Positions 20,299-28,618 of a stretch of DNA of 47,696 bases are shown here, one piece after another. The notes under the pieces were generated by a model. The model was not told where the DNA came from. It was given only the letters and a program-made list of their open reading frames with translations, and did no database searches. Every line of letters begins with the position of its first letter. The first letter of the stretch is position 1. Origin of the DNA: Opitutus sp. GAS368 (GTDB lineage: Bacteria > Verrucomicrobiota > Verrucomicrobiia > Opitutales > Opitutaceae); contig CAMBRG010000011.1 in the NCBI GenBank assembly GCA_945869845.1, positions 1 to 47,696 of the forward strand, in the 5' to 3' direction. The translations under genes and the position numbers were made by a program.

Positions 20299-20375
20299 TC
20301 GTTGCGAGAAGCGCAGCGACGACGCAATCCAGCTAAATTGCCACGGCGCGCCTCGCGCACCTGCTCTCGCAACGA
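20299..20375. repeat. TCGTTGCGAGA inverted-repeat element
   Basis: An 11-bp perfect inverted pair (TCGTTGCGAGA at 20299-20309, TCTCGCAACGA at 20365-20375) brackets AGCGCAGCGACGACGCAATC. The wording matches a widespread class of short interspersed bacterial repeats with GCGAAGCAATCC-like cores. It lies in the 425-base gap 20115-20539, which otherwise shows no gene. Confidence 0.55.
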
Positions 20376-20539
20376 AATTCTGGTTATGAGTCAGATGAGA
20401 TCGCGTAGAATATTGAACCAGCCGCCAAAAAAGCGATGAATACGGAGCTGATCCAAAGCACGACAGAAAATTCCGGGGTTGAGACCCGTCGCGTCTGACC
20501 GCAAACGTAAGACACCGGCAAAGAGAAGGACCCCCCATC

Positions 20540-20758
20540 ATGATCACATCACCAACGAAGATAGATAAATCATTTGCGGTTCTTTTCTTCGCCATGGCCG
20601 CGCTGTTGCTGCTCGCAGCTGTATTCGGTGTTATCGCCGAGAAATACGCCAGAGCAGTATCTAATTCGTGTTTTGCCACAGTGAGTCTGGTACTCGGCCT
20701 TTGGACTATCAGAAAAGAAAAGTCTGAATCGGGTCCAAGTGACCGACCGAGCAGTTAG
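20540..20758 (+). CDS. Small two-helix membrane protein of unknown function
   Basis: This is a 72-residue open frame with a possible ribosome site (AGAAGGA about 14 bases upstream, rather far). Two hydrophobic stretches, about residues 10-32 (SFAVLFFAMAALLLLAAVF) and 43-57 (CFATVSLVLGLWTI), predict two membrane helices. A short charged, Ser-rich tail follows. Base composition is lower in GC than the neighbours, which may mean recent acquisition or low expression. I do not recognise a family. The gene could be spurious. Confidence 0.4.
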   Translation: MITSPTKIDKSFAVLFFAMAALLLLAAVFGVIAEKYARAVSNSCFATVSLVLGLWTIRKEKSESGPSDRPSS

Positions 20759-20877
20759 TTCAAACGGCCAAAGGTCCCGCCCCATCAGCTCTGTCGCTCG
20801 GCACCACGCGTTTCCGGCAGCCGGAAACGCCGTCGTTGCCGTAACACCGAGCGATCCAATTGGCCCTCAATTCAGAC

Positions 20878-21843
20878 TCAGCGCAGCCCGCAGGCCTTGC
20901 GCGCGCGACCGATCACCTGCTCCGCCACCGCCCGCGCCCGTTGCGCACCTTCGCGCAGCACCGCTTCGACGTGATCCGGATTCGCCGCGAGTTCAGCCCG
21001 CCGGGCGCGAGCCGTCGCGAAGAAATTCCAGTAGTGCTCAAACAGCGCCTTCTTCAAATCCCCGTAACCCAGCCCGCCGGCCCGCAACCGATTTTCGAAA
21101 TCCGCCGCCACGTCCGCCGACGCGAAAAATTTCAGCAGCTGGATCGCGAGATTTTTGTCCGCATCCGGCTTCGGCTCTGCCGGCGTGCGCGAGTCCATCA
21201 CGATGCCCATGATCTTTTTTCGTAGCGCCTTCTCGTCGCCAAATATCTCAATCGTGTTGCCGTAGCTCTTCGACATTTTCTGTCCGTCCAGCCCGGGGAT
21301 CACCGCGACTTCGTCGCGAATCTCCGACTCCGGCACCACCAGCGTCTCGCCGTAGGCCTCGTTGAACTTGATCGCCATGTCGCGCGTCATCTCGACGTGC
21401 TGCTTCTGGTCGCGACCGACCGGCACGCGGTGCGTGTCGTAGAGCAAAATATCCGCCGCCATCAGCACCGGATACGCAAACAGCCCGAAGTTGGGTGAAA
21501 TTCCTTTTGCTGTTTTATCCTTAAAACTGTGCGCCCGCTCCATCATGCCCATCGGCGCGAGCGAACCGAGCATCCACATCAGCTCGCACACTTCGGGCAC
21601 ATCGCTTTGCCGCCAGAAAACGCTCGTCTTCGGATCAAGCCCGCACGCCAACCAGTCGAGCGCGATTCCCTGCGTGTTCTTCCGCCGCTCCGCCGCATCC
21701 GTCACCGTCGTCATCGAATGGTAGTCCGCGATGAAATAGAAACAATCACCCCGCGACTGCGCCTCGATCGCCGGCCGCATCGCGCCGAAATAATTGCCGA
21801 TATGGAGCGTGCCCGAGGGCGTGATGCCGGTGAGTGTGCGCAT
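20878..21843 (-). CDS. trpS: Tryptophanyl-tRNA synthetase
   Basis: This class I aminoacyl-tRNA synthetase has 321 residues from the ATG at 21843; the frame extends 11 codons further upstream but MRTLTGITPSG is the standard opening. The HIGH-type motif is HIGN at 14-17 and KMSKS is at 189-193 within GLDGQKMSKSYGN. DVPEVCELMWML and HSFKDKTAKG are conserved in bacterial TrpRS. It charges tRNA-Trp with tryptophan in the cytoplasm. The gene follows a hexapeptide-repeat acyltransferase gene on the same strand, 37 bases away, so the two are probably co-transcribed. No T-box or leader peptide is visible. Confidence 0.96.
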   Translation of the reverse strand: MRTLTGITPSGTLHIGNYFGAMRPAIEAQSRGDCFYFIADYHSMTTVTDAAERRKNTQGIALDWLACGLDPKTSVFWRQSDVPEVCELMWMLGSLAPMGMMERAHSFKDKTAKGISPNFGLFAYPVLMAADILLYDTHRVPVGRDQKQHVEMTRDMAIKFNEAYGETLVVPESEIRDEVAVIPGLDGQKMSKSYGNTIEIFGDEKALRKKIMGIVMDSRTPAEPKPDADKNLAIQLLKFFASADVAADFENRLRAGGLGYGDLKKALFEHYWNFFATARARRAELAANPDHVEAVLREGAQRARAVAEQVIGRARKACGLR

Positions 21844-21880
21844 GGAAACATCGGAGCTTCGCGGACGTCTCGCCACGGCG

Positions 21881-22561
21881 TCAATCCCGGCGCGGCAACA
21901 GCGTCACGCCGCCCCGCGACTTCGCAATCGTCGCCGCCGGCAAATAACCCGAAAACGCCACCGTCGGCATCACCAACGCCCGCGGTCCGAGCACCGTTCC
22001 GGGATTGAGCACCGCGTTGCAGCCTACTTCCGCCCGGTCGCCCACGATCGCACCAAATTTTCGCAGCCCGGTTTCGTGCACCGTCTCGGGCGTGCGCACC
22101 GTGATCAACTTTTGGTCGAGCCGCAGATTCGAACAGATTACCCCCGCGCCGAAGTGCGCACCGTTACCCAAAATCGAGTCGCCCACGTAGCTAAAATGCG
22201 GCACCTGCGCGCCGTCCATCAGCAGGCAGTTCTTAAACTCGCACGCGTTACCCAGCACGCAATTCGCGCCCACGATGACGTTGCCCCGGATAAATGCCCC
22301 CGGCCGGATCTCCGTCCCTTCGCCGATCCACGCCGGCCCGATGATCGTCGCATAGGGCGGCAACTTTACGGTCGGGTGAATGCAAACGAATCCTTCGATG
22401 TGCACACCCGCCGGCCGCGCCGGCAAAGCCGCCTCAAACTTGTAGGCCGCGAGCGCCGGCCCGATGCGCTTGAGCCATTCCCACGGCGCCACGTCCCCCG
22501 GAAAATACGCCGCAAAAGCTGCGAGCGACTGGGGCAGAGAAAAAAAATCGGATGCGATCAT
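21881..22561 (-). CDS. Left-handed beta-helix (hexapeptide) acyltransferase-like protein
   Basis: This is a 226-residue protein. After about 60 residues of helix it has the imperfect hexapeptide repeats of a left-handed beta helix, for example HPTVKLPPYATIIGPAWIG, IRPGAFIRGNVIVG and VLNPGTVLGPRALVMPT. Such proteins transfer acetyl or acyl groups to sugars or amino sugars, or act as carbonic anhydrase-like trimers. It looks like the acetyltransferase half of GlmU without the uridylyltransferase half. A similar stand-alone form is known in Chlamydiae and Verrucomicrobia relatives. Substrate is not deducible. It probably shares a transcript with trpS. Confidence 0.8.
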   Translation of the reverse strand: MIASDFFSLPQSLAAFAAYFPGDVAPWEWLKRIGPALAAYKFEAALPARPAGVHIEGFVCIHPTVKLPPYATIIGPAWIGEGTEIRPGAFIRGNVIVGANCVLGNACEFKNCLLMDGAQVPHFSYVGDSILGNGAHFGAGVICSNLRLDQKLITVRTPETVHETGLRKFGAIVGDRAEVGCNAVLNPGTVLGPRALVMPTVAFSGYLPAATIAKSRGGVTLLPRRD

Positions 22562-22621
22562 TGGGACGTCGTCACTGAAGTTGGAGCAAATCCCGGGACA
22601 GGGACAGCGGCATTTTTCGCA

Positions 22622-22948
22622 TCAAAATCCCGGCAACATTTCCAGACCGGCGTCCGGTTTTTTCTTCTTCGGCCGGGGTTCCACCCACAGCCGGATGACC
22701 AATTCCGCCAAATTCTTCATACTGGTGCGTTTCATGCCTTCGTGGTGCGCCGCCTCTTTAAACACCGGCACCACCCCGCTCCGCTCGACGTAATAACGCC
22801 AAAATTCCCCGTCCAACCGCGCCGCCGCCGCATGGTCGTCGTTGAGCGATTTCACGATTCCACGAACCTTCTCCTGCCAAAATTGTCGTTCGTCGCGATG
22901 ACCTTGCCAATAGTCGAAGACCCGCTGCTCAAACCGATTCAAACTCAT
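22622..22948 (-). CDS. Conserved-looking hypothetical protein, 108 residues
   Basis: This is a soluble, charged protein rich in aromatic residues (FDYWQGHRDERQFW, GEFWRYYVE) with a Lys-rich stretch near the end (PRPKKKKPD). There is no signal peptide or membrane segment. Codon use matches its neighbours. The stop is 60 bases before the acyltransferase start, and all three minus-strand genes could form one transcript. I do not recognise the family. Confidence 0.65.
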   Translation of the reverse strand: MSLNRFEQRVFDYWQGHRDERQFWQEKVRGIVKSLNDDHAAAARLDGEFWRYYVERSGVVPVFKEAAHHEGMKRTSMKNLAELVIRLWVEPRPKKKKPDAGLEMLPGF

Positions 22949-23068
22949 GCCGCCAACGTGCGTCGCATGATTCCAAAAACAACCGCAAAACCTCGCCCTA
23001 CGTCAACGTTGCATTCCCGCCTCCGCCGATACTAATCTCCGCCTCGAAACATTTATCCCCCCTATCCT

Positions 23069-23881
23069 ATGTGGCAAAAATTCAAAGAGCAGATTCTGGT
23101 CATCGTCGTCATCGTCGTCATCGTGGTCGGCGCCGCCTTTTGGCTTAACCAAAAAACTGTCATCGAACTCCAAGCCCAACAGGAGTTGAAACTCGCCCCG
23201 TTGCGCGAGGCGAGCGACGCCCTCAAAGCCCAAAACGAGGAAAACCGCCGGTCCCTCGAGTCCACCAACAAGCTCCTCAAGGACGCCATCGCCAAGCGCG
23301 AGTCGGATCTTTTCCGCACCGACGAAGAGATTCAGAAACTCAACGTCGAGCGCATGGACGCCCTCGCCGACGCCATCGCGAAGAAGGTTCAACCTTACAA
23401 CCCTCTGCCAAAATCGCCGGAGGAGGCCGAGAAAATGCAGAACGAGCAGGTGGACAAAGTCTCCACCCGCATGACGGAAAAAATCTCCCCCATTCTTTCC
23501 GAGATGGCCAAGGACCAGAACCTCACCCGCGAGTCCATCGCCACCTACAGTCAGCGGATTTCCAATCAGGTCGGCAACGTCCTGACGGCCGAACTCGCGA
23601 AGAACCAAGTTCTGAACAACAACCTGATGGCGACCCAAGCCGCCGCCCAAGACGCGCTGAAATTGTCCCACGAAATCACTGCGCTCTATCTCAGTTCCTT
23701 CAAAGACCAAGGCCTCATCACCCGCTTGCTCACCTTGCCCGCCAACGTCGTTCGCGACGCCGCCAGCCTCAGCATCGTGTCGAGCAGCGACCGCAAGAAA
23801 GTCGAACAGGAGCTCATGGCCAAGATGGCCGACATCGACCGCAAGCTCGCCGAAATCCAGGCTCAGGCGCCGAAAAAATAA
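23069..23881 (+). CDS. Membrane-anchored coiled-coil protein of unknown function
   Basis: This 270-residue protein has one N-terminal membrane helix (residues 8-25, almost only I and V) and is otherwise helical. Residues about 35-100 are heptad-rich and strongly charged (LREASDALKAQNEENRRSLE), and a second helical part ends in KVEQELMAKMADIDRKLAEI. The body would extend into the periplasm or cytoplasm depending on orientation; the single positive N-terminus suggests an exposed C-terminal body. I recognise no domain. A good terminator follows directly. It is divergent from the 108-residue gene. Confidence 0.75.
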   Translation: MWQKFKEQILVIVVIVVIVVGAAFWLNQKTVIELQAQQELKLAPLREASDALKAQNEENRRSLESTNKLLKDAIAKRESDLFRTDEEIQKLNVERMDALADAIAKKVQPYNPLPKSPEEAEKMQNEQVDKVSTRMTEKISPILSEMAKDQNLTRESIATYSQRISNQVGNVLTAELAKNQVLNNNLMATQAAAQDALKLSHEITALYLSSFKDQGLITRLLTLPANVVRDAASLSIVSSSDRKKVEQELMAKMADIDRKLAEIQAQAPKK

Positions 23882-23904
23882 TCCGGCCTGTTGCTCAAAA
23901 ATTC

Positions 23905-23933
23905 AACCGACGCCCCGGTGCGTCGGTTTTTTT
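23905..23933 (+). terminator. Intrinsic terminator after the coiled-coil gene
   Basis: The stem ACCGACGC/GCGTCGGT (8 bp, extendable by one A-T pair) closes a 6-base loop and is followed by seven T. It ends the transcript of the coiled-coil protein. Confidence 0.85.
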
Positions 23934-24000
23934 GTCCCATGCACTTTCGTGTAACTCGCTCTCGCCGAAACCTCCGAGCTCTGAAACTGTTCCGCCCCAA

Positions 24001-24414
24001 ATGCAGCGCTTGAAGAAATTTATCACCCCGCAGGTCATAAAATGGTTCGTCGTCGGCGTGGGCTTTTCGGCGTTCGGGGTGCTCGTGCTGAAGCTTATGG
24101 TCGGTATTATGGGTTGGCCCTACATGATTTCGACTCTCGTCTCCGGTGAAGTTGGAACCGTTTTGAGATTTTTAGTCGTAGATCGCTGGGTATTTGCGAA
24201 CCGACGCCCGACCTGGAAACGACTTTGGCACTATCATCTCGCGAACGCCTTGGGCTTCGCGGTCTGGTGGTCAGCAGCCAATCTGCTCGAAACGTCCGGC
24301 ATCCACTACCTCGTGGCCCCAATCCTCGCCATTTTCTTCTCCATCGGCTTCAGCCTCGCGACCAATTTTCTCTGGGTCTGGCGTAAACCGGCTGCTTCAA
24401 ATCCCGCGAGTTGA
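24001..24414 (+). CDS. GtrA-like membrane protein
   Basis: The protein has 137 residues from the ATG at 24001; an upstream in-frame TTG would run into the terminator and adds untypical residues. Four membrane helices are predicted. The GtrA hallmark between helices two and three is present as RFLVVDRWVF, and the fourth helix ends NFLWVWRK. GtrA proteins are thought to carry or flip polyprenyl-linked sugars across the cytoplasmic membrane for surface polysaccharide glucosylation. No glycosyltransferase partner is adjacent here, so the pathway cannot be named. Confidence 0.8.
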   Translation: MQRLKKFITPQVIKWFVVGVGFSAFGVLVLKLMVGIMGWPYMISTLVSGEVGTVLRFLVVDRWVFANRRPTWKRLWHYHLANALGFAVWWSAANLLETSGIHYLVAPILAIFFSIGFSLATNFLWVWRKPAASNPAS

Positions 24415-24619
24415 GCGGACCGACCGCGGCCAGATCGCCGGGCTGCAAAATCAAGGGCGGACGTTCGCCCTCTGTGCCGGCCCCGTCGCCCACCGAGACG
24501 CCCACCCAGTCGCGATCGACGACCAGCTCACGGCCAAGATGGATGGCACCCGCATGTTCGACCGGTTGTTTGACCGCCAACTCGGTGCCCAGAGCCGACT
24601 GCAGATTTTCGGGCAACAC
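24350..24619 (-). CDS. Doubtful small open frame with coding-like composition
   Basis: The gap between GtrA and the lactonase gene (24415-24682) has one minus-strand frame of 89 codons from a GTG at 24619, open upstream to 24685. Its third codon positions are mostly G or C, like real genes here. The product reads smoothly (VDRDWVGVSVGDGAG), but I recognise no family. Its 3' end overlaps gtrA on the opposite strand by 65 bases. It may be the tail of a lost gene, a real small gene, or chance. Confidence 0.25.
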   Translation of the reverse strand: MLPENLQSALGTELAVKQPVEHAGAIHLGRELVVDRDWVGVSVGDGAGTEGERPPLILQPGDLAAVGPLNSRDLKQPVYARPRENWSRG

Positions 24620-24682
24620 GACCCGGTCCCGCGCTTTATCGCGTTGGCCGCCCGCCTCGTGGTCAGTAGACGTTCGTCCCCG

Positions 24683-25819
24683 TTACCGCTGGAGAAAAAC
24701 GATGCAGATCGGCGCCGGCACGTTGATCACGCCCTTGGTTTGATAGGTGAGTTCACCGGTCGTCTGATTCACCCGATGCACCGCGACGGTGTTGGAATCG
24801 GCCCCGGCCGCGAGCAACCAACCGCCGTCGGGCGAGAGCGCGATGTTGCGCGGAAAAGCCCCGCGCACCGGTTGCACTTGGATCACCTGCAAGACCGCTG
24901 TCGCCGGATCGGCGCGATAAACTGTGACCGTGTCGTGACCGCGATTCGACGAATAAACAAACTTCCCGCTGGCGTGGACCAGAATCTCGGCGGCGGAGTT
25001 GAAAGCTTCCTTAGCCTTCACCGCTTCACTGAGCGCCGGCACGGTCGCGATCAAGTTTGCCGTGCCCGCCGCCGCATCCCAAGCGAAGGACGTGACCGAC
25101 GACGAGAGCTCGTTCAGCAGATAGATAAATTTTTCATCCGGAGAAAATTTCATGTGCCGGGCTCCGCCGCCGGGGACCGACGCGATGACGCCGTGCATCG
25201 TGATGGACGGCGCCGCGAGGTCGATCCGATGCACCACGATTGCGTCCATCCCGAGATCGGGTACGAGCGCGAATCGGCCGTCCGGTGAAAACGCGCACAT
25301 GTGCGCATGGGGCTTTTCCTGGCGGCTAGGCATCACGCCCGAACCCTTGGTTCCGTGCTTCACGACTTGCGCCGCTCCGAGGCGGCCGTCGGCGTCGAGG
25401 GGAAACAGCGCCGTTGAACCACCGCCATACTGGGCCGTCAAAAGGAACTTCCCGCTCGGATGCACCGCGATATGCGCCCCGCCGCCGTCGGTGGTTGGCG
25501 CGGAATTGATGAGCTCAAGCGCACCCGTCGCGCCGATCCGATACCCAACGGCACTGGGCCCCCCGGCGACCCCGGCCACGGCGTAGAGTTTTGTGCCATC
25601 CGGATGCAGCGCGAGAAATCCGGGATTACCGACTTCAGCCGCCAACTCGGCCGCCGTGAGTTTGCCAGTCTTGGAATCAAAGGTCGCGCGATAGATCCCC
25701 TTCGCGCCGCCCCCACCGGTGCCGAAATAAACGGACATCGGCTGGGCCGCCGCCAGCGCCGCCACTCCGCATGAGACTGTCCACCACTGTGCCAGCCGAA
25801 CCAACGAAGGGATTTTCAT
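24683..25819 (-). CDS. Exported lactonase-family beta-propeller protein
   Basis: The protein has 378 residues from the ATG at 25819. An N-terminal signal peptide (MKIPSLVRLAQWWTVSCGVA up to about AAAQP) sends it to the periplasm. The rest matches the 6-phosphogluconolactonase-type lactonase family, a seven-bladed propeller: blade motifs such as LALHPDGTKLYAV, IAVHPSGKFLLTAQYGGG, CAFSPDGRFALVPDLG, MKFSPDEKFIYLLNE and IALSPDGGWLLAA are regularly spaced. HAHMCAFSP is conserved in the family. Members hydrolyse sugar lactones, but many have unproven activity. It is last in a likely three-gene cluster with an SDR dehydrogenase and a TIM-barrel isomerase, which fits a sugar-oxidation route producing a lactone. 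Confidence 0.88.
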   Translation of the reverse strand: MKIPSLVRLAQWWTVSCGVAALAAAQPMSVYFGTGGGGAKGIYRATFDSKTGKLTAAELAAEVGNPGFLALHPDGTKLYAVAGVAGGPSAVGYRIGATGALELINSAPTTDGGGAHIAVHPSGKFLLTAQYGGGSTALFPLDADGRLGAAQVVKHGTKGSGVMPSRQEKPHAHMCAFSPDGRFALVPDLGMDAIVVHRIDLAAPSITMHGVIASVPGGGARHMKFSPDEKFIYLLNELSSSVTSFAWDAAAGTANLIATVPALSEAVKAKEAFNSAAEILVHASGKFVYSSNRGHDTVTVYRADPATAVLQVIQVQPVRGAFPRNIALSPDGGWLLAAGADSNTVAVHRVNQTTGELTYQTKGVINVPAPICIVFLQR

Positions 25820-25874
25820 ATCCCCCACTAAGCAGCGCCGCCCGGTCCGAGCCAAGCCAACAAGAGCCGCACCG

Positions 25875-26831
25875 CTAGCTCTTGAGCAACGCCACCGCCC
25901 GCTGCATCGCCGCCGACACCGCCGCGCAGGCCGGCTCGTTCTCTAGCGCATTGAGCACTTTGTTAAACGGCTCGGCCCGCACCGGTCCGTCATAGCCGAG
26001 AGTCACCAACGCGGAGAGAAACGCCGCCGCATCGATCACGCCCGTTGCCGCCGGCAGTTCCCGCTCGCCGTCTCTTTGCAGGTTCTTCGCCACGCCTTGC
26101 GGCGCATCGTTCAAATCGACGCTGACCACGTCGGCGTTCTTCAACGTCAACAAATCAGCCACCGTGTCGCCCGCCTGCCACCAATGCCAGGTATCGAGCA
26201 CCAAGCCCACGTTGCCCGTCCCGATCTCCGCGATCAGCTCCCGGGTCTCCGCCAGCGTGTGGACAAACGGATATTTGCGCCCGACCAACAGCGTCTGCGT
26301 GCCCACATACTCCAGCCCAAGTCCGAGCCCGTGATCCCGCAGCACCCGCGCAACTTCCGCCAACCGCAACGCGTGCTGCTTGAAATTGGCGCGATAGGTC
26401 AGCGAGTCGCTGCTGGGCATCAGCCACGTGCCCATCCGCCGCACTCCCGCCCGTTGCAGGCCCGCCGCGATCGCCGGCAGCTTCGCCAACCCCTCACGGA
26501 ACAGCGCGTCGTCTTTGCGAAAATCAACCGCCAGCCCGGCTGCGGCCCACGTCAGTTTCTTTGCGTTCAAATCCGCCAGCGTCTCGGAAACTTGCAGCGC
26601 TGACATCGCCGCCAACTCATCCGGCCGCGGCTCGACGGCCTCGAAGCCATGGCGCTGGGCCAGATCGTTGAGCTCACGCTGGCTCGTCACCGCCACGCCA
26701 ATGCTGCCAGGGGTCAGCGCGAGTTTAAACGACCGACCGGGGCCGCTGGCTGTCGCCGAGAGTCCTCTCCCCGACACCGCCACAGTCGCCGCCAGCAATG
26801 AGGTGCGTTGCATAAATTCGCGTCGGTTCAT
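25875..26831 (-). CDS. Tat-exported sugar phosphate isomerase/epimerase-like TIM barrel
   Basis: The protein has 318 residues from the ATG at 26831; the frame runs 25 codons further upstream without a sensible start. The N-terminus MNRREFMQRTSLLAATVAVS is a twin-arginine signal (RREFMQ), so the folded protein should be exported. The body is the xylose-isomerase-like TIM barrel of the AP-endonuclease-2 superfamily. There are metal-ligand candidates in GLEYVGTQT, LVLDTWHWWQAGD, VVSVDLNDAP and GPVRAEPFNK. Such proteins isomerise or epimerise free or phosphorylated sugars, or act in inositol catabolism. The gene lies 59 bases after the SDR stop and 55 bases before the lactonase start. Confidence 0.85.
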   Translation of the reverse strand: MNRREFMQRTSLLAATVAVSGRGLSATASGPGRSFKLALTPGSIGVAVTSQRELNDLAQRHGFEAVEPRPDELAAMSALQVSETLADLNAKKLTWAAAGLAVDFRKDDALFREGLAKLPAIAAGLQRAGVRRMGTWLMPSSDSLTYRANFKQHALRLAEVARVLRDHGLGLGLEYVGTQTLLVGRKYPFVHTLAETRELIAEIGTGNVGLVLDTWHWWQAGDTVADLLTLKNADVVSVDLNDAPQGVAKNLQRDGERELPAATGVIDAAAFLSALVTLGYDGPVRAEPFNKVLNALENEPACAAVSAAMQRAVALLKS

Positions 26832-26890
26832 ACCGCACCCCAACAAAATCCCGGCCCCATCGCAATCCGCATCCTCGATCAAAGGGTCGT

Positions 26891-27649
26891 TCACTGCGCC
26901 GTCCAACCACCGTCAATGACGAGGTCCGTTCCGGTCATGAAACCCGCCGCATCCGAACACAAATAAACCGCCGCCGCCGCGATCTCGCTCGGCAGGCCCC
27001 AGCGACCCAGCGGCGTCTTGGCCAAAAACGTCGCCCGTAGCTCCGGATTGCCCATCAGCGGCGCGTTGATCTCCGTATCGCAGACGCCGGGGCTGATCCC
27101 GTTCACCGTGATTTTCTCCGGCGCCAATTCCAAAGCCAACGCGCGATTGAATCCCAGCAGCGCCGACTTGCTCGCCGAGTAGGCCGTGCGGCCCGGCAAC
27201 GAAATATGAGCCATCATCGAAGTCAGGTTGATGATCCGGCCGTAGCCGCGCCCGGTCATCAGCGGCACGAACGCACGGCACATCAGAAACGTGCCGGTCA
27301 GGTTCGTTTCGATCACGCGATTCCACTCCACGAGCGTGAATTCGGTGATCGGTTTGCGCAGGTTGATCCCGGCATTGTTGATCAAGATATCCAACCGGCC
27401 GCCCAGCGCCGACTCATACGTTTCCCGCGCGCGGGCCACCGCCGTCTCGTCGCGGACATCGGCCACCAAAAGTTCAGCGCGGCCGCCCTTCGCCCGGATT
27501 CGGTGCGCGACCTCCGCCGCTTTTGCCTCGTCCCGCGCGAGCAACGCGACCGTCGCGCCGGCCTCCGCGAGGGCGAGCGCCATTGCTTCACCGAGGCCTT
27601 GGCCGGCACCGGTCACGAGCGCAAATTTTCCAAGAAGGGGCGAGGTCAT
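26891..27649 (-). CDS. Short-chain dehydrogenase/reductase
   Basis: This is a 252-residue classical SDR. The cofactor glycine motif is TGAGQGLG at 13-20 and NNAG is at 91-94. The catalytic residues are S144, Y157 and K161 (YSASK). It ends with DLVIDGGWTAQ, the usual C-terminal strand. The closest familiar members are gluconate 5-dehydrogenase and 2-deoxygluconate 3-dehydrogenase types, but the substrate cannot be fixed from sequence alone. It is the first gene of the minus-strand sugar cluster and probably supplies the cytoplasmic redox step, whereas the two genes behind it encode exported proteins. Confidence 0.92.
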   Translation of the reverse strand: MTSPLLGKFALVTGAGQGLGEAMALALAEAGATVALLARDEAKAAEVAHRIRAKGGRAELLVADVRDETAVARARETYESALGGRLDILINNAGINLRKPITEFTLVEWNRVIETNLTGTFLMCRAFVPLMTGRGYGRIINLTSMMAHISLPGRTAYSASKSALLGFNRALALELAPEKITVNGISPGVCDTEINAPLMGNPELRATFLAKTPLGRWGLPSEIAAAAVYLCSDAAGFMTGTDLVIDGGWTAQ

Positions 27650-27880
27650 GCGCGAAATTCAGGCGCGCCGCTCGCTTCCCCGCAATGGATTTCACCCGGT
27701 CGCACCCGCCCGCTTTTATGGAGTCTTTGGCCACGCCCAAGCCGGCGGCGTCATCGGGTCGAAACCCATGATCCCGGGAATCAGATTTCAAATCAGCATT
27801 GGGGCCGGGACTGACGGGGGCGGGATCAGACATCAGCAGGAAAGCAGGTTGGGCGAAGCCGCTAAAACGGCAGAAATTCA

Positions 27881-28540
27881 ATGGAGGCTCCAAGGCCGAG
27901 TTCGTCGGTTGGGTCCGGTTCGGAAACAGCACCGAGCTATTCTCGGCTCGATCCAAGCCGCCGATCCGGCGATTGCCGCGACGCCTCCGCGCTGGCCGAT
28001 GCCACCCCCGGCAAGTCTTTCCTCGGTCCCCGTCAACTCGCGTGGCTGAAGAGCGCGCTCTCCGATTCCAACGCGAACTCGAATATCGCGCTGCGTTTCA
28101 TCGCCGTCGGCAGCCAGTTCTTGAATCCCATGGCCTTTGACGAGAACCTCTCCCGCTATCCGCAGGAGCGGGCGGACATCCTCGATTTTATCCTCAAAAA
28201 CAAAATCGGTGGCGTGGTCTTTTTAACCGGCGACCGACACTTCGGCGAATTTTCCCGTCTTGAACGGGCCGGCGCGCCGCCGGTGCTTGAGCTCACTTCC
28301 TCATCGCTCACCGCCGGCGCAAATCGCCGGCCCGTGACCGAGGGCGAAAAATGGGCCGAGGCCAAAAATCCTGTGCGCGTGCCCGGGAGCATCATCGTCG
28401 AAAACAATTTCGGCGAAATCACCCTCACCGGGCCGCGCCAGGCGCGAATCCTCGGCTTCACCGCCTACAACCGCGAAGGAAAATCCCTCTGGTCGACCTC
28501 CGTGCCGGTGGCCGACCTCCAGTTTGCCCGGGCGCCTTAA
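27881..28540 (+). pseudogene. Remnant of a PhoD-like alkaline phosphatase, N-terminus lost
   Basis: From about 27978 the frame reads RDASALADATPGKSFLGPRQ then LAWLKSAL, and later GVVFLTGDRHFGEFSRL and LELTSSSLTAG. These are hallmarks of the C-terminal part of PhoD-like phosphodiesterases/alkaline phosphatases. The signal peptide, the first 200 or so residues and most metal ligands are missing. The sequence just upstream (27650-27977) shows no phosphatase in any frame and no other gene. PhoD enzymes are exported and release phosphate from esters. This copy cannot be active as it stands. The C-terminal end is intact (ITLTGPRQARILGFTAYNRE), so the loss is a 5' truncation. Confidence 0.7.
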
Positions 28541-28618
28541 CGCGGCGGGCGCGGAAGGCGAAACGCGTCCGCACCACAAACGCGTTGTCTTACGCCACGT
28601 CCGCAAGGACGCTCACGG

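Noticed and set aside
23009-23037. Promoter-like TTGCAT with TACTAA before the coiled-coil gene.
   Set aside because: The spacer is only 15 bases and the -10 match is weak; in this GC context it cannot be supported.
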